Made by a program: the position numbers and the translations under genes. A model generated the notes under the pieces. That model saw nothing but the letters and a program-made list of their open reading frames with translations. It ran no database searches and was not told the origin of the DNA. From the NCBI GenBank assembly GCA_030762895.1, contig CM061063.1:71235836-71299835 (forward strand): a stretch of DNA of 64,000 nt, given 5' to 3'. Origin of the DNA: Sophora flavescens (Eukaryota > Streptophyta > Magnoliopsida > Fabales > Fabaceae). Of this stretch, positions 48,201 to 56,300 are shown in pieces (the first letter of the stretch is position 1; each line of letters opens with the position of its first letter).

Positions 48201-51200
48201 CACTCTAACGTACTATAAATAGCAGCAAACTTTAGCCAGAACTATATGCCTTGAATTTGAGCACATAGAAAAGAAGTAAAGTCTCCACTAAATGAAACTA
48301 GATGCATAACATGAATTGGTGTTGGAGTATAAGCTTAGCCTTTAGTCAATACTGCTGTAACTCAAACTGAATTGCTGAGTCAGCAATTCAGTTGAGAATT
48401 GGTTAGGACGGTTAGTTAGTTACAAAGTAGTTAGAGCAGTTACAAAGCAGTTATAAGCCACTGCTATATATAACCTTGTATACTCAATGAACAATTAATG
48501 AAAAAAAAAATCATTCTTCAAATTCTCAGTTTTCAGTTCTTCTCTCTCTCTCTCTCTCTCTGAGTTTCATTTTCTCAACTCTTTCAATTCTATTATGGTA
48601 TCAGAGCCACTTTTCTGGCACCAAAATCAAATTCATGGCAGAAATCCGAAATCCCTTCGATCCACCTCAAGCGCAAGGAACCACTACTGGAGCTTCGTCT
48701 TCATCCTCGATGAATTTCAATCCATCTCTTTCTGTGAAACTCGATGATCAGAATTTTCTTCTGTGGAAGCAACAAGTGGAGGCTGTAATCATAGCGCACA
48801 AGCTCCATCGCTATGTTGTAAGCCCTAGCATTCCACCGATGTTCAACTCTGAGCAAGATCGAGCCCTAGGTCTTCAATCAGAAGCGTATCAGATCTGGTT
48901 AGTGCAAGATCAAATGCTCTTTACTTGGCTACTCAGCTCCATTTCACCGTCAGTCCTTCCGCGATTCATCAATTGCAAGCAATCCTGGGAAGTTTGGGAT
49001 AAAGTGCACAAGTTCTTCCATTCGCATCTTCGTGCCAAAATTCGACAGTTCCGATCTGAACTGAAGAACACGAAGAAAGGATCGCGTTCAATTGCTGAAT
49101 ATCTGATGCGCATTCGAGCCCTAGTTGACTCGCTTCGGGCGATAGGGGATCCTGTAACAGAGCAGGATCACATCGACACGATCCTTGAAGGATTACCAGA
49201 GGAATTCAACTCGTTTGTCATGATGATTTACGCGCGAGTTGAACCAGTTCCGGTCGATGACATTGAAGCTCTATTGCAAATTCAGGATGCTCAATTTGAA
49301 AGGTACAAACAAGATCTCTCTTCCTCTTCGGTTTCCCTCAACATTGCTCACAAAGAATCTACTAATCAGTCCTCTTCTCCTGATTCACGGTCGGATGCTG
49401 AGTTGACTCCGAATCATGACAACTATCAGAACTCCAATCGAGGTCGAGGACGCAGTGGGCGCAATCGTGGTCGAGGTCGTGGAGGTCGAGATAATGGTGG
49501 TGAAAGGCCAACGTGTCAGCTATGCCACAAATATGGACACGACGCATACAACTACTGGCACGGGTTTGAGCATGACTTTGTTCCAAGTCAGCCAGCATAC
49601 AACCGTACTGCCATGCCTCAAACTCAGCTTTCCCAATCACTCCCTCCAAGACCACCGGCAATACAACAAAATCAGCCCTCTGCATACATAGCTGCAAAGA
49701 CCTATCAGTATCAGCCTACTCAAAACATGGTCCCTCAGTCATACCAGTGCACACCCATGGCTCCTCAGTCATTTCAGTGTGCATCTACTCAGAACAATTT
49801 TTCTCCCACTCAGGAATTCTTGGCTTCTCAGTTGTGGTATCCAGATTCAGGAGCCTCTCATCACATCACTGCTGATCCTCAGAATCTGAGTCAGAGCACT
49901 ACCTTTGGAGGCCATGACCAAGTTCTGATGGGCAACGAGCAAGGTGTTCCTATTTCTTCCATAGGTTACTCTAAATTCATTTCACCTAGTCACCCACACA
50001 CAACTCTATTATTAAACAAACTTCTACTGGTACCTAATATTACCAAAAACCTAGTCGGTGTCTAAATTTGCTAAAGACAACAATGTCTTTTTTGAATTCC
50101 ATCCTCACTCGTGTTTTGTCAAATCACAGGGATCTAACCAAGTCCTCCTTGAAGGTTCTCTAGGCAGTGATGGGCTGTATTATTTCAAGCACATCAACAT
50201 TATCAAGGAACCTTCTTCCTCAGTCTTAAGTTCCCCATCCCTTATTACCAATTCATGTTGTAATTCCAATAAAGTCAGTGACTCTACCTTTTCTGCTAAT
50301 GTGTATACAAACACTGTTTCAGATTCATATGTGACATGGCACAATAGGCTAGGCCATGCTCACCCTAAAGCTGTACAAACCATTATGCAATTGTGTAACA
50401 TACCTTGTTCAAATAAAGTAGCTATTGAACTCTGCCCTGCATGTTGTTTGGGCAAATCTCACAGACGTTTTGCCCCTCCATCTCTTACTGTTCACACTAC
50501 ACCTTTTGAACTGATTCATTCAGACCTATGGGGTCCTGCACCCATTACATCCTCCAATGGCTATTCCTACTACATAGCCTTTGTGGATGCATATACCAGA
50601 CACACTTGGATTTATTTCCTCAAAAAGAAATCTGATTCCCTTGATGCACTCAAACAATTTCATGCCTTGGTGAAAACTCAGTTTTCAGCAAATATTAAGG
50701 CTCTCCAATCTGATTGGGGAGGTGAATTCAGACCATTCACCAACCACCTTGCCGAATTGGGCATTGTTCACAGACTCACTTGCCCACATACATTCCATCA
50801 GAATGGGACAGTTGAGAGAAAACACAGGCAAATTGTTGAGATGGGACTCACCCTCCTCCCTCATGCCTCTCTGCCCATGTCCTATTGGGATCACAGTTTC
50901 ACTATGGCTGTCTACTTGATAAACCTACTACAGCTCTTTCCAAGTTCACTTCTCCTTATCATGCCTTGCATGGTACTATCCCTGACTACACTGTCCTAAA
51001 AACCTTTGGTTGTGCCTGTTTTCCCTTCTTAAGGCCCTACAACAAACACAAATTACAATACAGATCCAGTGAATGTGTCTACCTAGGAATATCCCCTCAG
51101 CATAAAGGTCACAAATGCCTTGACTCCTCAAGTCGCATCTATGTGTCCAAAGATGTCCTCTGTCAAGAAACTCGCTTTCCCTATCCCTCATTGTTCCAAA

Positions 51201-53302
51201 CTACCAGCTCACTCCCTCAGTCAACTGAGTCCTCCTATCCTTCTGTTATTCCCATTCTTCAAACTCCTCTCTTGAATCCTGTACCTTTGACCCAGTCTCC
51301 TTCATCCAGTGATCATCCAGAGTCCCCTGATCACAATCTCACACCTGCTCCATCTCAATCACCCTCGCATGACCTCACCTCACTCCTCTCTACAGGAGTT
51401 TGACTCGAGCCCCCCTCATCCTCCTTGAGCCCTTCGTCCCATTGAACCACCATCGGTCCCCTGCACCCAATTTTAACTAGGTCCGGAACAGGGTGCCTGC
51501 CCCCGAGGCTCTATCTCAGTCATGTGGAACCCCACTCAGTAAAGCAAGCCCTATCTAGCCCTGAGTGGCTTAGTGCTATGAAAGATGAGCATGCTGCACT
51601 GCTAAAAAATCAGACTTGGTCATTGGTTCCTCTCCCTGCCAACAGAAGAGCCATTGGATGCAAATGGGTCTTCCGAATCAAAGAAAATCCGGATGGCAGC
51701 ATTAACAAGTATAAGGCAAGATTAGTTGCCAAAGGGTTTCATCAACAGCTTGGGTTTGACTACCATGAAACCTTCTCACCTGTTATCAAACCAGTTACCA
51801 TTCGGGTCATTCTCACTATGGCTCTCACCTACAAGTGGGTAATACAGCAGATTGATGTCAATAATGCCTTCTTAAATGGCTTATTGACTGAAGAAGTATA
51901 CATGGCACAACCACCTGGTTTTGAATCCGAAGATAGGTCCCTAGTGTGCAAGTTGCACAAGGCTCTTTATGGCCTTAAGCAGGCCCCAAGGGCATGGTAT
52001 GAAAGGCTAACAAGCACCCTACTGCAGTTTGGGTTTGTGATCAGCAAATGTGACCCGTCTCTCTTTGTCTACAACAAAGGAACAATCTGTTTGTATGTCT
52101 TAGTGTATGTGGATGATATCATCCTCACTAGCTCATCACCCTCACTCATCTCAGAGTTGATCAGGAAGCTTAATGCCACCTTTGCTCTTAAGGAGCTTGG
52201 CAACTTGGACTACTTCCTTGGTGTGGAAGTGAAGCACCTTCCCAATGGCGCACCGCTTCTCACTCGGTCTAAATATGTCGGGGACCTTCTTTCCAAGGCC
52301 AACATTTGGAAGCAAAAGGTATCTCTTCCCCATGGTCAAGAACTACAAAATGAGCAAGTTTGGAACCGACACCATGGCGGACAGAGTCCCAGACAGGTCG
52401 TTGTAGGAGCACTCCAATATGCAACTCTCACCGGACATAAATCGCCTTTAGTGTCAACAAGGTGTGTCGGTTCATGTCAAATCCCTTAGAAACACATTGG
52501 CAAGCAAGATGAGAGGATACTAAGGTATCTAAAGGGATCTCAAAATCATGGTTTACTCCTCGGACCAGCTTCTCCCCACTTGCTCCTCTCCCAATCAAAG
52601 CCTCTGCGATCTTGATTGGGCAAGTGATCCCGATGATAGAAGATCTACCTCGGGTCATGCATCTACTTGGGTCCCAATCTCATTTCTTGGTGCTCCCGTA
52701 AGTAGCAACTAGTGGCAAGGTCCAAGATCAAGGAATACCGTAGTATGGATAACACCCACACTGAAGTTTTATGGATTATGTCATTGCTCACCGAGTTAAA
52801 GGTGCCCTTCCTCACTCCTCGGCTCCTTTGTGACAACCTAAGTGCGGTCTCCATTGCACATAATCCGATGATTGCATGCTCGAACCAAACACATCGAGTT
52901 GGACATTCACTTTGTTCGAGAAAAGGTGTTGTCCAATACACTGTTAGTCCATCATATGCTGCAGCAGCAGATCGGCTAGTGACTCTTTCACCAAACCTCT
53001 CTCTTCATCCAGGTTCAGCATGCTCAGAACCAATCTCAATGTGGTTGCTGCTCCCTCTCAACCACCTTGAGATTGCACGGGGAATGTTGGAGTATAAGCT
53101 TAGCCTTTAGTCAATACTGCTGTAACTCAAACTGAATTGCTGAGTCAGCAATTCAGTTGAGAATTGGTTAGGACGGTTAGTTAGTTACAAAGTAGTTAGA
53201 GCAATTACAAAGCAGTTATAAGCCACTGCTATATATAACCTTGTATACTCAATGAACAATTAATGAAAAAAAAAATCATTCTTCAAATTCTCAGTTTTCA
53301 GT

Positions 53303-53338
<36 letters not shown>

Positions 53339-56300
53339 TTCATTTTCTCAACTCTTTCAATTATATTAATTGGCAACACACCTGAAGCGATTCCTCAGTA
53401 TAGCTTTCTTTGACTTTATTTAAGTTTGAAACCTCAACTACAACAGAATTTCCATTTGAGTAACTCAGCTTTCCATCTAAAGATATCTTTGCACTAGTCT
53501 CAAAAACACCTTCATGGGAACTTGAACCAGATACATTTGTAGCAAGAGGGCTACTTGGGGAAGCAGGCCCTACTGAAGCTGCACCAGTACTGCTATCAAA
53601 TAATGATACCATGGCCCATGCGAAGGACTCTTGGTAAGGCATGATCTGAGACCACACCTGCAACTTTTGCTTCTCTCTCTCATTCAAGTGCACCTGTCCA
53701 AGCGAAGTGAATGTTAGATCCTAAGCAAACTTGCAGATGTTATATCATTTCAGGCACAACTACCAATCACGCTGCAAATTATAAACTAAAATAAGTAACT
53801 GTTCATGGCTAGAAGTCAAACTGAGTCCAAGCTGGAAAATGTATTGTTGAAAGGAAGAAAACAGTACACTAGAACAATTTTTTATAATAAAAGAAATTTT
53901 ATTAGAAGAGAAGATACATGTACAAAGGCAGAGGATAATGCACCCTAACAAACAAACAAAAAATAACAACTAAAACCTAAGTGAAAGAGCCATGCAACAA
54001 AGCTTGTCAATCCTTCTTACCACTACGTGAGAGTCCACTCATTACTATCTCCATGAAAGAAAATTATTTAAATAATTAGTTAATAAATAGATGCAACACC
54101 CATTATATGGTCCAAAAGTGCTCCTATTGTCTATACACAGGCAGAAAAAAAAAGGGGGGGAACACTGACTCAAAATCCATGGCTAAATAAGACAAGGAAA
54201 ACAACAAGAAGAAAGTAAGAAAGATATTAACACATACTGGATCAACAAGAAGAAAGTAAGAAAGATATTAACACATACAGGATCTTTACGTGAATAAACA
54301 GAAGGAATAACTCCGCCTTCTTCAGTAGCATGCTTCTCCAACTGGATTAACAAACAAACCGAAGCAGATGATGCATCTAAGTAAAAAACTGCACGATGTT
54401 CATTCGTTATTTTGGCCTGGAAATTGTAAAGGGAATAGTCATCGTCGCTTCAAAATCACCCACTGGTTCATGCATTAGAAAAAATGCCCAAGAAAGCATG
54501 TTAAAATTGGTCATGCGTAGCTTACATCCTGCATTTCAGTTGGTAAGACACGAAAGTAAAAGTCTTCTGATAATTTTTCTCTTCTCTCCCTATTATATAA
54601 GCAAATTGTACCATAGAAGGGCTCTGCAAACACAGAGTTCTAAGTCAGAAACGTGAATCTGCTGTAAAGCATGAACGCTAAAAACTAAGAAGGCAACACC
54701 ACAATTACAGGAAGCAATTAGGAAACAGCATAAAACTCACCAACTAATCCTGCTTGAAATTGTAAAGACTGGACTTTTACAGAGATCTTCATTCCACTGA
54801 GATGCCCAACAGAAAAGGAAGGACAAAGAAAAACTCAGTTGGGCAAAACAAACAAGAGTCAGGAAAAGACTGATAAAAATATTCTACTCGGGAACAACAT
54901 CAGGACTGTCATACTGTGATATAGGAGTTTCAGGTATCCTTTGCCCAAATATCAATGATCTCTCATTTTCCCAATCAAAGGCCGGCTCATAAGCAGGAAG
55001 CGGAGATTGACCAACATGCTGTTGCATATTAGGTATCAAGGGGGCAAAAAAAATACATGTGTTCAGTTAAATACTGATGTAGTTTTGAAATACAAAATAA
55101 ACTATAAACTCAAAATTAGCATAATGTCATACTATAAAGAGGATTGCTATGAGTATGGTTCGCAATGTGAGTTGTTAAGCATTCAATGAGTGTTAATTTC
55201 ACATACAATAAACGTTTAAAATTCTATCAAAAATAAATGCTTGATGTGTATCACCCAGGAAAAAACAAGATCGGTACCATAACATTCCCCTCCCCAAAAG
55301 AATTAAAGTGTCAACTGAACCTTAGGAACATCCGGGTCACCATCTGCTGCAGCTTCCATAAACTGCCTTCCTGAAGTACTAGGGATGTCATCCTCACTAG
55401 CATCTTCCCCCTTCGTTCTCCTCGCGCCAGCAAGCCGCATTTCTGCATACAGCATTGAAGTAAAACAAAACACAACACAGAACCCGCCCACGTGCAATTA
55501 GTATCATCCTAGGACAAATTCTTGTGCACTCTAAGAATACTATGATATTCCGGTAAAAACGCGACCCGTGGCACTGCATATATATGGTTGCATTGAAAAG
55601 AAAAATATTAATAAAGCTAGTGAGATATTATTACTCGAGCGGGTTTGGATAAAGTAATATTAAATTTCAAAGAACTTTAAATTTAAGTATTTTAAAATAC
55701 AGCATTTAAAATCACAGAAATTATAAAATGCGTTGCTTCCAATAATAAAACGTGCTCTTCAGTAACGCCTCTGCAAAACAACCCTTCATAGACCTGACGT
55801 TTGACGTGTTGCACCCTGAGATCAGTGAGAAACCATCATCACCAGTCCGGGATACTTCCATGCCCTCACCAGCTCATCAATGTGGAAAAGCTGCCAAGCC
55901 TCTCCAGTTTCAGTAAATCCCATTCTAAATGTTGGTCTTCATCCTTCAGCTGGACTGTGTGGGGATCCTTGTGGAACAGTCCAAAAGTCAGCAGTAGCAA
56001 GTGAAGATGAAGGTGGGGTAGTCGTGGTATTGAAGGAAATGAGTGAAAGTGTTTCTAGGGCAAAGAAGAATCGCGATTCTTAACATGCATCTTTCTTGAT
56101 AATTTTCACAGTAACCAAACAAGTTTTGAATGGACCCAATAAAAAATGCAGCAAACCAAAGGTGAGGGATCTGCGAGCGTGATGGGAGTTGTAGTTAGAG
56201 ATAAGGTGGAGTACGGAACATGCAGCCTTCTCGTTATGCAAATTCCAGAGAATTTTCGAAATCCCATATATAAAGAGGTCTCGTTTCAATTACCTCATTT

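Larger units (their letters stand above)
48320..53368 (+). mobile_element. Copia element A in SPK1 intron 8
   Basis: A 5,049-bp element with LTRs at 48320-48595 (276 bp) and 53085-53368 (284 bp), TGTTGGAGTATAAG to TATTA. By eye they differ at two bases plus CT-repeat length, so the insertion is recent. Exact duplication ATTGG (48315-48319, 53369-53373). Primer-binding site TGGTATCAGAGCC at 48596-48608; polypurine tract CACGGGGAA before 53085. Gag-protease is open but pol is frameshifted many times. It is antisense to SPK1 and ends 13 bp from exon 8. Confidence 0.95.

Noticed and set aside
48520..48570. CT microsatellites as regulatory elements
   Set aside because: They are length-variable parts of Copia LTR ends (also near 8,985, 10,650, 39,230 and 53,310), not distinct features.
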